A stretch of 64,000 nt of DNA from Anaerolineae bacterium. Lineage in GTDB: Bacteria; Chloroflexota; Anaerolineae; Aggregatilineales; Phototrophicaceae. The DNA lies in assembly GCA_013360465.1 (NCBI GenBank), contig JABWBO010000001.1, positions 181,785-245,784 on the forward strand, written 5' to 3'. Of this stretch, positions 45,007 to 54,535 are shown piece after piece. The notes under the pieces are model-generated. The model was given only the letters and a program-made list of their open reading frames with translations. It searched no databases and was not told the origin of the DNA. The first letter of the stretch is position 1. Each line of letters starts with the position of its first letter. Position numbers and translations under genes: made by a program.

Positions 45007-45978
45007 TTATTCCCCGACCCCATAGGACACCCACCAGTTCGACGATCTGAAGACAATTGCCGTGAACACCCCGATAATGAGCAGCAGCACCCACGCCATA
45101 GCGGAGGCGTATCCCATCTCGTGGTACGTCCACCCCTGAATGTACATGTGTAGGGTGTAGAAGAGGGTGGAGTTGAGTACACCGCCTCTGCCGCCGCCGA
45201 TGATGTAGGCTTGGGTGAACGCCTGGAAAGCGGAGATGAGCTGGATCACCAGATTGAACAGAATGACCGGCGATAGCAGGGGCAAAGTGATAGCGAAGAA
45301 CTGGCGTATCCTGGTCGCCCCGTCTACGCTCGCCGCCTCATAGTATTCCTGCGGAATCTGTTTCAGCCCGGCGAGAAAGATGATCATTGATGAGCCGAAC
45401 TGCCATACCGACAGCAGGATGAGCGTCAAGAGCGCGTAGTTAGGATTCGTGAGCCATCCAGGTAGGTCGGTGAAACCGAGGGCTGCCAGAGCGCCGTTGA
45501 TCAACCCGTCCTTTTCGAACAGCTTTCTCCACAGGACGGCGATGGCAATAGACCCGCCAAGGAGCGTTGGGATATAGTAGGCGGCACGATAAAACTGTAC
45601 ACCGCGCAGTTTCTGGTTCATCAGCAGAGCCACCGCCAGCGCGAAGATCAGTTTCAGCGGGACCGCCACGAACACATAGGTGAAGGTCACAGAAAGTGAC
45701 TTCATGTAGTAGGGGTCCACACGGATCAGTTCGCCGGTAGAAGCAGTGAACTCGGAGATGCCGAATACCGAACCGAACATCTTCAGGTAGTTGCCGAAGC
45801 CGATCCACTGTGTGGAATTGGGCGCGGTGAAATCGTAATCGGTGAAACTCAGCAGCAGCGAATACCCCATCGGGTAGAGCGTGAGCGCAAAGAAACCCAC
45901 GAGCCACGGGGCAAGAAACAGATAGGCTACGGCGTTTCGCCTGAAAAACGCAGTGATACGGGACATCTGGTATACCAA
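45007..45978 (-). CDS. Sugar ABC transporter permease (MalF type)
   Basis: Inner-membrane permease of 323 residues: FRRNAVAYLFLAPWLVGFFALTLYPMGYSLLLSFTDYDF at the start, several transmembrane segments, and the EAA loop EYYEAASVDGATRIRQFFAITLPLLSP. TTG at 45978 is chosen because AGAGGA is six bases upstream; ATG 45966 is the alternative. It pairs with the MalG-type permease that follows. The LacI regulator gene ends 66 bases upstream. Confidence 0.9.
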   Translation of the reverse strand: MVYQMSRITAFFRRNAVAYLFLAPWLVGFFALTLYPMGYSLLLSFTDYDFTAPNSTQWIGFGNYLKMFGSVFGISEFTASTGELIRVDPYYMKSLSVTFTYVFVAVPLKLIFALAVALLMNQKLRGVQFYRAAYYIPTLLGGSIAIAVLWRKLFEKDGLINGALAALGFTDLPGWLTNPNYALLTLILLSVWQFGSSMIIFLAGLKQIPQEYYEAASVDGATRIRQFFAITLPLLSPVILFNLVIQLISAFQAFTQAYIIGGGRGGVLNSTLFYTLHMYIQGWTYHEMGYASAMAWVLLLIIGVFTAIVFRSSNWWVSYGVGE

Positions 45979-46043
45979 GAAACTTCCTCTAGTCTCGTTC
46001 AGAAGATAATCCGGGACCGTCGGTGCTGCTGCCGCAGATCGCG

Positions 46044-47078
46044 CTATCTTGCCTCCGGCATATCGACCGGTCCCGTCGATTCCCGGATGATCAGCTCCAC
46101 GTTCGTTGTGACGACCTGTTGGGGGAGGCCCGGCTCTGCAAAACGTCTGAGAAGAAGCCGAACCGCATCTCGCCCGCTTTCTTCGGCTTTCCCGGAAACG
46201 GTGGTGAGTCGGGGTGAGGTGTACCTAGCGAACGGGATGTCGTCAAAGCTGGCGATGGACAGGCTGCCGGGAATCGACAGCCCCAGGTCGTCAGCGGCGC
46301 GCATCGCCGCAATCGCCAGCATATCGTTGATCACCAGCAGCGCTGTTGGGCGATCTGGGCGGTCGAGCAGGGTGTAGGCTGCCTGGTAACCGTCTTCAAG
46401 CGCTTCGCCGCAGTGCATTTCCAGCGTCTCGTCGTGGGGCAGCCCGGCTTCTTCCAAGACCTCACGGTAGGTCAGCAGGCGGTCAAACCCCTGAACTTCT
46501 CTGGAAGTGCCGTAGACGAAGCCGATTCTTCGATGACCCAGACCGAGGAGATGCGCCATGAGGGCGCGTGTACCACCATTGTAGGCATGGACGACATGAT
46601 CGAATTCCGCCTTCGCAGCCGTGATTTCGACGACAGGGCGGGCTGCTTTGCGCAGGTAGTCGGTCAATCTGGGCAAGAGATACTTGGCGGCTGCCAGAAG
46701 AATGAAGCCATCAACAGGCTGGCGCGTCAGTTCGCGGAGCGTATTGGCTTCCTGCTGGAGATTGAGCGGATGATGCGTCAGATGCAGGCTGTAGCCGGCT
46801 TCCTGCAGCTCGTCAGAAATGCCAGAAAGCATCTGCCAGAAAAATGGGTTCTGGATGACGGGAATGATCACCCCGACGATGTTGGTGCTTCCCAGGCGAA
46901 GAGACTGCGCCCGCGCATCCGGCTCGTAGCCCAGCTCGGCAATGACATCCATGACTCGCTGGCGGGTTTCATCGGAAATCTGTATCTTCAGTTGAGCCTG
47001 GTCGTTCAACACGTAGGATACAGTGGAACGAGAAACTCCGGCACGGCGCGCAACGTCTTTTTGAGTAGGTCTTTTCAT
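46044..47078 (-). CDS. LacI-family transcriptional regulator
   Basis: A 344-residue repressor. The N-terminal HTH QKDVARRAGVSRSTVSYVLN and hinge helix (ARAQSLRLGSTN) are followed by a periplasmic-binding-protein fold (NIVGVIIPVIQNPFFWQML, LLVINDMLAIAAMRAADDLG, SIPGSLSIASFDD). It sits at the head of the sugar transporter genes and divergent from the rhamnosidase gene, and the palindrome at 47109-47124 between them is its likely operator. The effector is probably a rhamnose-containing sugar or a breakdown product. Confidence 0.92.
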   Translation of the reverse strand: MKRPTQKDVARRAGVSRSTVSYVLNDQAQLKIQISDETRQRVMDVIAELGYEPDARAQSLRLGSTNIVGVIIPVIQNPFFWQMLSGISDELQEAGYSLHLTHHPLNLQQEANTLRELTRQPVDGFILLAAAKYLLPRLTDYLRKAARPVVEITAAKAEFDHVVHAYNGGTRALMAHLLGLGHRRIGFVYGTSREVQGFDRLLTYREVLEEAGLPHDETLEMHCGEALEDGYQAAYTLLDRPDRPTALLVINDMLAIAAMRAADDLGLSIPGSLSIASFDDIPFARYTSPRLTTVSGKAEESGRDAVRLLLRRFAEPGLPQQVVTTNVELIIRESTGPVDMPEAR

Positions 47079-47108
47079 GAGTCTGATGAATCACTATACT
47101 TACTGATA

Positions 47109-47124
47109 CGTGCCAATTGACACG
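47109..47124. promoter_or_regulatory. LacI-type operator
   Basis: CGTGCCAATTGACACG is a 16-base palindrome with one mismatched pair, in the 128-base gap between the divergent regulator and rhamnosidase genes. It overlaps TTGACA and TTGGCA boxes on the two strands, so a bound repressor could block both directions. Confidence 0.6.
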
Positions 47125-47206
47125 TGTGAATTCAGTGTATAGTCAGTTTTGATTTACGTCAAGTCAAACCGAGCAGCGCAAACATGTCGCACCCACGAGG
47201 TCAATT

Positions 47207-49867
47207 GTGAAGATATCGCATCTCAAGACGAACCATGTCGCCAACCCACTGGGCTATGCACTAGACAGACCAACTCTCTCCTGGATTGTTGAAGAGACCT
47301 GCGATACCGAACAAACTGCCGCGCGAGTGGCGATCAGCCTCGACCGTGACTTTCAGCATCTTGTCTTCGACAGCGGAAAAGTAGAAGGCAGCATCCTGGA
47401 CAGCGGTGGAGCAGACGACAGCGTCATAGACAGCGCTGCTTTCCGACTCGCGATTTCACTCCAACCGCGCACCCGCTACTTCTGGAAGGTCTGGGTGTGG
47501 GGACAAACCGAACACGCCGAAAGCGATGCTGCCTGGTTTGAGACGGCGAAGATGGGAGAAAGCTGGTTAGGCGACTGGATCACGCCGGAATTCGAGGATA
47601 GACGACTTCACCCAATTCTCTTTCGGCACTTTGAACTGCCGACGCGGGTTCGCCAGGCGCGCATCTATATTTGCGGGCTGGGGCTGTATCATCTCGAACT
47701 GAACGGTGTGAAAGTTAGTGATGAATATTTCATGCCGTACTGCAATGCTTATGACCAGTGGATACAGTATCAGACCTTCGATATTACGGCGCTGCTTTCC
47801 ACAGGTTCGAATCTCGTGTCGGTGATGCTGGGCAACGGCTGGTACAAAGGACGCTACGGCGCGAACGGCGGCGACGTTGATTTTTATGGGGATCAATTCG
47901 CGCTGATCTGTGAGCTGCATATCACCATGGAAGACGGAAGCGAATATAAGATCGTCACGGATCGCTCCTGGCGTGCGCAGCCTTCTCCAGTGTTGATCAG
48001 CGACATCTTCGATGGTGAGAGTTATGACGCACGAATTCCGAGGACCGCAGCCGCATTCGCGTCCGAGTCATTCAGCGTCAGCCTGTTGACGCTGAGCAAG
48101 GACCGGCTGGAGGCGCGACGGTCACTTCCTGTTTGCGTGAACGAAGTGATTCATCCTGTCGCCCTGATTCACACGCCGGCAGGGGAGGCTGTCCTGGACA
48201 TGGGGCAGAATTTCTCCGGATGGGTTCGCTTCAGAACCCATGCGCCCGCCGGCACGCGAATTCACCTTCAGTTTGGCGAGGTGCTGCAAAACGGAAACTT
48301 CTTCCGGGACAACCTGCGCACCGCCAAGGCGGAGTACGTGTACATCGCGGATGGAACTGATGCCATCGTCGAACCCTATTTCACATTTTTCGGCTTCAGA
48401 TATGTCAAGGTATCGGGCTGGATCGGCGAACTCAATATCGACGACTTCACCGGCTGCGCTGTCTATTCCCGGTTGGACATCACCGGAGAACTGGAGACAT
48501 CGAACGAGAAGGTCAACCAGTTGATTCGCAATGTCATGTGGGGACAGAAGGGCAACTTCCTGGACATTCCGACCGACTGCCCACAGCGGGATGAGCGCCT
48601 GGGATGGACAGGAGACATCCAGATGTTTTCCGGGACTGCCTGCTTCAACATGGATTCCAGCGCGTTTCTCGCCAAGTACATGTACGATCTGGCGAAAGAG
48701 CAGTCCAAGACAGGCGGCATGGTTCCCCACATCATCCCGATGGCGAACCTGGATCGCGGAGGGTCGAGCGCCTGGGGCGATGCGGCAACGATTGTTCCCT
48801 GGACGGTCTACGAATTCTACGGAGATATGGGCATCCTGGAAGCGCAGTATGAGAGTATGCGCGCCTGGGTAGACTACATCCGAAACATCGACGAAGCATC
48901 CGGCGGCAAGAGACTGTGGACCGAAGGGACGCACTTTGGTGACTGGCTTGCGCTCGATGGCGATGACCCGACATCGCGAAAGGGCGGAACACCTGAAGAC
49001 TTCATCGCTTCGGCATTCTACTGCTACTCAGCGCGCATTGTGGCGAAAGCTGCCGATGTTTTGGGCAAAACAGAAGACGCCCAGACCTATGGCGCACTGT
49101 CTAATGCGATCAGGGCGGCAATTCAGCAGGAATACTTCACTCAGACGGGGCGTCTGGCAGTGCCGACTCAGACCGGCTACGTCCTGGCATTATACATGGA
49201 CCTTGTGCCGGAGATATCTTTCGAACGGGTGAAACGAGACTTCATCGCCAAACTTGAGAAAGCCAATGTGCATCTCCGGACCGGGTTTGTCGGCACACCG
49301 TACCTGTGTCGCGTGCTTTCGAGCATAGGTGCAAGCCGGTTGGCGTACCAACTTCTCCTGAACGAAGACTACCCATCCTGGTTGTATGCTGTGAATCTTG
49401 GCGCGACGACCATCTGGGAACGCTGGAATTCCCTCAATCCCGATGGTTCGATCAGTTCCACGAGCATGAATTCCCTCAATCATTATGCCTATGGTTCTAT
49501 CGTCGAATGGATTTACCGCGATGTGTGTGGGTTGAATCCTGATGCGAATCACGGCAATGTCGCCGGCTTTCGTCATGCCCGTATCACACCAAGACCCGAT
49601 CCTGCGCTGCGGTGGGCGAGGGCGCGATACCGTTCCGCCGCTGGTTGGTACGAAAGCGGCTGGAACATTGATGAAACCGGGCTGATCACAATTCAGGTCT
49701 CCATTCCCTTCAACGCGCGAGCGTCCGTGTATCTTCAGGAGCTGGCGACAGACGAGATTCTGCTCAATGGTCATCCAATCGAGGGTTCTGTGGGATCCTG
49801 GTCTGCCGCTCAGTTAAGCCTCTCTGCCGGGAGATACGAGATCGCCTACAGAAGACGTGACACCTGA
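47207..49867 (+). CDS. Alpha-L-rhamnosidase, GH78
   Basis: Glycoside hydrolase that releases terminal L-rhamnose. The 886-residue protein has N-terminal beta-sandwich modules (ISHLKTNHVANPLGYALDRPTLSW, LGLYHLELNGVKVSDEYFMP, LGNGWYKGRYGANGGDVDFYGDQ), then the (alpha/alpha)6 barrel with IPTDCPQRDERLGWTGDIQMF (general acid Glu) near 460-475 and ATTIWERWNS near 736. There is no signal peptide, so it probably acts on imported oligosaccharides or glycosides in the cytoplasm. The start is GTG with GAGG six bases upstream. Divergent from the LacI regulator. Confidence 0.95.
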   Translation: MKISHLKTNHVANPLGYALDRPTLSWIVEETCDTEQTAARVAISLDRDFQHLVFDSGKVEGSILDSGGADDSVIDSAAFRLAISLQPRTRYFWKVWVWGQTEHAESDAAWFETAKMGESWLGDWITPEFEDRRLHPILFRHFELPTRVRQARIYICGLGLYHLELNGVKVSDEYFMPYCNAYDQWIQYQTFDITALLSTGSNLVSVMLGNGWYKGRYGANGGDVDFYGDQFALICELHITMEDGSEYKIVTDRSWRAQPSPVLISDIFDGESYDARIPRTAAAFASESFSVSLLTLSKDRLEARRSLPVCVNEVIHPVALIHTPAGEAVLDMGQNFSGWVRFRTHAPAGTRIHLQFGEVLQNGNFFRDNLRTAKAEYVYIADGTDAIVEPYFTFFGFRYVKVSGWIGELNIDDFTGCAVYSRLDITGELETSNEKVNQLIRNVMWGQKGNFLDIPTDCPQRDERLGWTGDIQMFSGTACFNMDSSAFLAKYMYDLAKEQSKTGGMVPHIIPMANLDRGGSSAWGDAATIVPWTVYEFYGDMGILEAQYESMRAWVDYIRNIDEASGGKRLWTEGTHFGDWLALDGDDPTSRKGGTPEDFIASAFYCYSARIVAKAADVLGKTEDAQTYGALSNAIRAAIQQEYFTQTGRLAVPTQTGYVLALYMDLVPEISFERVKRDFIAKLEKANVHLRTGFVGTPYLCRVLSSIGASRLAYQLLLNEDYPSWLYAVNLGATTIWERWNSLNPDGSISSTSMNSLNHYAYGSIVEWIYRDVCGLNPDANHGNVAGFRHARITPRPDPALRWARARYRSAAGWYESGWNIDETGLITIQVSIPFNARASVYLQELATDEILLNGHPIEGSVGSWSAAQLSLSAGRYEIAYRRRDT

Positions 49868-50126
49868 TGCGGCAAGGATGATCGTGACATCCATCACTGT
49901 CGGATGGCGCGCACAAACTCTATACTTAATCTAGGAGCGGTTGGCTGTATCAGTCGATGGGGTGGGCTTACTCATCCAATTGGCTGACGCTGATGCCCAG
50001 AGATGCGCTTTACAGGCTGGTTCAGAATACGCTCCTTGGGAAGCGCCCAACAACACAATCATGCTGCAATGACGTGATAGATGGTGGGCGCATGTCCTGA
50101 GCCTCTTCATCGATAGGAGGGTTGCA

Positions 50127-52424
50127 ATGATTTCAGCCCGCGCTATCCGCCCCGCGCTCTTTTCGATCCTCGTCGTTCTTTTCTTCTTTGCTGGTTCGGC
50201 TGACGGCTTCAGTCCGACCGTGACCGCCGCGCGCCTGCCAGCCAGCGATTGGTGGCTGGTCGTCCACAATCAGTGCAGCGATAGCCTTCACTGGATCAAC
50301 GCTTCGGGCGAGTTCGCGTCCATTCAGCGCCCCGCCTTGCCGAACGAAGCGGCTGCCGCGCCTTGCAGTTTTCGGGCGATGCATATTTCGCAGGATGGGC
50401 GTTACCTGACACAAACGACAACCCTGACGACTGGAGTTTCCGCCATCAGCTTCTACGACCTTCAGACCGGCGCATGGCTGCGTGTCTACGAGGCAGCGGC
50501 GAATGAAACCGCGCGTCTGGGGCATCGCTACTCGTCGGACCGCAGCAACCGGATCGCGGTGAGCTTCTCTGCACAGCCAGCCGGTACGCCGGGATGGCGC
50601 GTGGTTATCTTCGACATGACGACCGGGGCAGAAGTCCACGAGCTGCGCAGTGGGGGCACAGAGATCGCCGGTTTTGTCGGCGGTGAGTTTCTGGCAGTCG
50701 CCCCCGTCATCCCCAATGTGCTGCTGATCGGGGAAGAGGCTGCTACGCCCGGCTTGATCGTCGTCGTCCGGTTCGACCGACTCGAACCGGAGGGCGCTCC
50801 CTATGGCGCTGTTGCATGGTATCCGATGGGTGCGCCTGGGGTGGGGCAGGCGTTGATCAGCAGCCCATATGCGACGATGGACTTAGATTTGCTGCCGAAC
50901 GGGCACGCTATCGAGGCGTACTTTCAGGCAGGGTATGCTCCCGGACCGCCTGCAGGAGGGCTGCTGCCAATCACCTCCAACGCGGTTGGCTTGGTGCGCC
51001 CGGATACATTGGGCGAGTTTGTGCCGGTTTCGCTCTTCTTCGCCGACAGCTTGAGTACGGTCTACGATGTGCATTGGGGAGCAGATGGGCGCATCGCGCT
51101 CTTCAGACGCTACGATGGAACGGTGGACCGTCTGTATTGGATCAGGCTGGGCAGCGCCATCCTTGCGCCGCTGGAACAGCAGGTCACCCAGGTCCTTGGC
51201 GTACCAACCGGCTTCGTGTTCAGTACGGCAGACGGCGTGTACTACCTGAACGAAAGCGCCGCTGCGCCGACAGGTCCGATCTTCTCCAACCCTGGTTTGA
51301 GCGGATCGATGGCGTTCGTCTGGGCGACCGCCTTCGGCAATCCACCGCTGGCGCTGGTTGCGCCGAGCGCCGGGACCACTGGCACGTCGCCAATGCCGAT
51401 TATCGTCACGGCGACGCCCGATTCGGGCGGGTGCCGGTTGCGCAGCGCCGACGGCAGCACCGTGAACGTCCGAAGTGGTCCGGGGACAGAGTATGCGATC
51501 CTTGGACAGGCGACCGGTGGTATGGAACTCCCGGTCATCGGCTACAACGGACAGTGGTACGTGGTGAATTTCGGCGGCGTCCAGGGGTGGATGGCAGGTT
51601 GGGTCAGCACTCTGTCCGGCAACTGCGGCGGGCTGGCGCTGATCGGCGCCCCGGCAGCGCCCCCTACTGCGCCGCCTCCTCCTACGCCTGTGCCGGGCAG
51701 CGGCGGGCAGCCTGATCTGTACGTCAGCGAGTTCGCGCTCGATCCGTCAACGCCGGTTCAGGGGCAGCCCGTGAACGTGCGCCTCGGCGTATACAACCAG
51801 GGGGGCGCATCGATATCCGGCGTCAGCTTCCACATCGACTGGTATCCTGGCGAAAACTACGGGTCTCCTGCCTGTGGCTGGGACCTGGATGGGCTGGCTG
51901 CCAGGGGCGGGCGGATTCTGACGTGTACTTATGCCGGTTATCCCAGCCCCTATGCCGCGATCAACACGTTGGTAGTGGTGGACACCGGCAGTGCAGTCGC
52001 CGAAAGCAACGAGACAAATAACCGATTCACCCGCGCCATCAGTGTGACGGCGTCGGGTGGCGGCGGCGGCGGGCAGCCCGATCTGTACATCAGTGAATTC
52101 TCGCTCGATCCGGCAACGCCGGTGCGGGGACAGCCGGTGAACGTTCGCGTTGGCGTGTATAACCAGGGAAATGCCGCAGTGGGCGGCACATCCTTCCGTA
52201 TTGTCTGGTATCCCGGCGAGAATTACCCGTCACCAGCGTGCGAGTGGAATCTCGACAGCATGGCGGCGCGCGGAGGACGTATCCTGACCTGTACTTATTC
52301 CGGCTACCCCAGCCCCTACGCCTCGATCAACACCAAGGTCATCGTTGACGTGGACAATGCCGTCAGCGAAAGCAACGAAGGCAATAACCTCTTCCTTCAG
52401 CGAATTAGCGTCTCTGCCTCGTAG
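50127..52424 (+). CDS. Large secreted protein with SH3b and two CARDB domains
   Basis: Exported protein of 765 residues: a signal peptide (LFSILVVLFFFAGSADG), a beta-propeller-like region of about 400 residues containing repeated short strands, one SH3b module (TVNVRSGPGTEYAILGQATGG, WMAGWVS) at about 450-495, a proline linker, then two CARDB domains 122 residues apart (PDLYVSEFALDPSTPVQGQPVNV and PDLYISEFSLDPATPVRGQPVNV). The two CARDB copies are highly alike in DNA too (offset 366 bases), a recent duplication. It probably binds the cell surface or matrix. AGGAGG precedes the ATG. Confidence 0.8.
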   Translation: MISARAIRPALFSILVVLFFFAGSADGFSPTVTAARLPASDWWLVVHNQCSDSLHWINASGEFASIQRPALPNEAAAAPCSFRAMHISQDGRYLTQTTTLTTGVSAISFYDLQTGAWLRVYEAAANETARLGHRYSSDRSNRIAVSFSAQPAGTPGWRVVIFDMTTGAEVHELRSGGTEIAGFVGGEFLAVAPVIPNVLLIGEEAATPGLIVVVRFDRLEPEGAPYGAVAWYPMGAPGVGQALISSPYATMDLDLLPNGHAIEAYFQAGYAPGPPAGGLLPITSNAVGLVRPDTLGEFVPVSLFFADSLSTVYDVHWGADGRIALFRRYDGTVDRLYWIRLGSAILAPLEQQVTQVLGVPTGFVFSTADGVYYLNESAAAPTGPIFSNPGLSGSMAFVWATAFGNPPLALVAPSAGTTGTSPMPIIVTATPDSGGCRLRSADGSTVNVRSGPGTEYAILGQATGGMELPVIGYNGQWYVVNFGGVQGWMAGWVSTLSGNCGGLALIGAPAAPPTAPPPPTPVPGSGGQPDLYVSEFALDPSTPVQGQPVNVRLGVYNQGGASISGVSFHIDWYPGENYGSPACGWDLDGLAARGGRILTCTYAGYPSPYAAINTLVVVDTGSAVAESNETNNRFTRAISVTASGGGGGGQPDLYISEFSLDPATPVRGQPVNVRVGVYNQGNAAVGGTSFRIVWYPGENYPSPACEWNLDSMAARGGRILTCTYSGYPSPYASINTKVIVDVDNAVSESNEGNNLFLQRISVSAS

Positions 52425-52588
52425 ATCAGTTTCCTCGTGATGCGCCAGGTCGGATGCCTGCCGCATCACGACGCCAGCAGTGGGGGCGACAATCTCTTTC
52501 AGCACTTCTCCATCACAATCGCCAAGCTCGTCTGTAAAGTCCCCTGTCTCAGCAGATGGCAAGTGCCGCAGCGTTGTTTTACCCCGCC

Positions 52589-53683
52589 TCAGGGTTTGCC
52601 GCCTCCGTTGCCGTTGCCTGGATTGTCTCCCGATTGACCCGGATTGTCTCCCGATTGACCCGGCGGAACGCTCGTTGCGGCCGAATCTCCCGGAGGGCGA
52701 TGGGTATTGGTCGGACGCGCCGTCGGGTTTGAGCGAGGCGTGTTGGTCGGGCGGCGGGTATTGGTGATGCGCGGGGTCGGCGTCAGGCTGGGCAGCGCAG
52801 CTGCCGTCGATGGGGGTGTTGATGTCGCTGACGGGGTTGTGGCGAGCGTGCCGGAAAGCGTCATAGGCGTCGTCGTCTCAGTCGGAGTCGGTGACTCAGG
52901 AAGAGATACGGCGGCGTCCTCAGTCATCGGCGGTTGCTCAGTTGCTTCATCGCCGTCAGCCTCGCTGTCTGCGGGTGGTGAGAGCGTCACGGGGTGAGCT
53001 GCGTTGTCCAACGCTTCAGCGAGTGCTGCAATGACGCCCGGCTCAGCAAGCTCTTCCACCGAAGCCTCGCGGATCACCTCGTCAAGGACGAGAAGAGTCT
53101 CAGCATGTCGAATACGAAGGCGCACCGTGCTGGACGCCGTTGAGGACTCCGCCGATTCCAGCGATGCCACCGCACTTTCGATGAGCGAGGCGTCGAACAC
53201 ACCGCGTTCAACCAAGGTCAGCGACTCGCTGGCGCGGCGCCCCGCCAGGTCCAAAAGCAGCGCGCTGCGCGCTGCATCATCTCCCATCCACTGAGTGAGC
53301 GTCAGATGTGCTTGTTCGACCTGCCGCTTGATGGGGTAGAGCGGGCTGCCGGGCAGACTTGCGGAGACGGATGGCGCGACGATGAAGAACAGTAGTGCTG
53401 CAGCGCTCGCAGCCAGACCGGTCTGCATCCAGCGCCATGTTTCGACGCGGACCATCCTGCTGCGCCTGTGCGGCAAGTGCTGCGCATCAAAGGCTTCGAA
53501 CATGCGCGTTTCGATGCGCGCGATCATCTGCGGCGATAATGCTGAAACCGGCAGTTTCGCCAGGGAAGCCGCAGTGTTTACCAGAGCATCCGGTGTTTCC
53601 GGCGGCGTCTTGATGCTGTCTGGCGGCAGGACTTGATCGAGTCGCTTCGCCAGCAGGTCGGGATCAGAGTACTGCTCACTCAC
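52589..53683 (-). CDS. DUF5667-type membrane protein, putative anti-sigma partner
   Basis: A 364-residue protein with one transmembrane segment (WMQTGLAASAAALLFFIVAPSVSASLPG) after a soluble N-terminus. An extracytoplasmic helical domain follows (LYPIKRQVEQAHLTLTQWMGDDAARSALLLDLAGRRASE), recognisable as DUF5667. The tail is a long low-complexity stretch rich in Thr, Pro and Ser, ending in PGQSGDNPGQSGDNPGNGNGGG. The start (GTG) overlaps the sigma gene by eight bases, so it is probably the sigma factor's regulator. A role as anti-sigma factor is inferred from this pairing. Confidence 0.75.
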   Translation of the reverse strand: MSEQYSDPDLLAKRLDQVLPPDSIKTPPETPDALVNTAASLAKLPVSALSPQMIARIETRMFEAFDAQHLPHRRSRMVRVETWRWMQTGLAASAAALLFFIVAPSVSASLPGSPLYPIKRQVEQAHLTLTQWMGDDAARSALLLDLAGRRASESLTLVERGVFDASLIESAVASLESAESSTASSTVRLRIRHAETLLVLDEVIREASVEELAEPGVIAALAEALDNAAHPVTLSPPADSEADGDEATEQPPMTEDAAVSLPESPTPTETTTPMTLSGTLATTPSATSTPPSTAAALPSLTPTPRITNTRRPTNTPRSNPTARPTNTHRPPGDSAATSVPPGQSGDNPGQSGDNPGNGNGGGKP

Positions 53684-54284
53684 GAGAACCTCGCAAATAG
53701 TGGCGTGACTTCTGAGAAGTGCCCAGGAGTTCGCTGAGGGCGATCAGCGCGCGATGCTGAAGCGTCTTCACGGCAGCGACGGATTTGCCAAGGGATGACG
53801 CCACTTCAGCATGACTCTTGCGTTCGACGAATCGCATGACAAGTATGATCTGCTGTTCTTCGCTCAACCGATTCAGCGCTCGGCGGACCATTTCGAGCTT
53901 CTCGGCATCCTGGAACAGCTCTTCGGGGCTAGGTTCTGGATCCTGGAGCCGATCCACGTCTTGCTCGCGGGCTAGGCGACCATGCTTACGATAGTAGTTC
54001 GCAACCTGCGCCGATGCAATTCGATACAGCCATGCGGCGAATGGCGCACCGGTCGGGCGGTATGCCGGCAGCGCTTTAACCATGGCGACGAAGACCTCTG
54101 CCGTGACGTCTTCGGAGTCTTCGACAATGCCAATACGTGCAGCGACGTAGCGATGGATGGCATGGATGTGAAGTTGATAGAGGACCGCCAATGCTTCGCG
54201 ATCGCCCTGCTGGGCGCGCTGGATGTACTCGGCGATTTCAGGCTCGATGACGCCCCGGTCACTTTCCGATGGCGCTGCCACCAT
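53676..54284 (-). CDS. ECF-type RNA polymerase sigma factor
   Basis: A sigma-70 family group 4 factor of about 202 residues. Region 2 is at AEVFVAMVKALPAYRPTGAPFAAWLYRIASAQVANYYRKHG and region 4 at LEMVRRALNRLSEEQQIILVMRFVERKSHAEVASSLGKSVAAVKTLQHRALIAL. The start is uncertain: ATG 54284 gives a family-like N-terminus, but ATG 54329 and 54362 lie in frame with a hydrophobic extension. It is coupled to the DUF5667 gene and is divergent from a SIMPL-domain gene, a possible target. Confidence 0.85.
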   Translation of the reverse strand: MVAAPSESDRGVIEPEIAEYIQRAQQGDREALAVLYQLHIHAIHRYVAARIGIVEDSEDVTAEVFVAMVKALPAYRPTGAPFAAWLYRIASAQVANYYRKHGRLAREQDVDRLQDPEPSPEELFQDAEKLEMVRRALNRLSEEQQIILVMRFVERKSHAEVASSLGKSVAAVKTLQHRALIALSELLGTSQKSRHYLRGSRE

Positions 54285-54535
54285 CAAGACCAGGAACAAG
54301 GCTCCGACAACTTCAGGGGTAATCTGCATAGGTATCGTTTGGCTGCGAGGTCGATGCAGCAAATATACCCTACAAAAAGGCTCTTGGATGGAGGACTTTG
54401 ATCAGCTTCGGATGTGACATCGTAATCCATCAGCGAGGCGTAGGAGTCGCGTAGGCTGCGTTTGCCGGGTTTTGCCGTAACCTTACAGAAGGCGTTACGC
54501 CGCCAGCGATCAAGATAGACCAGAGGAGTAGACAC

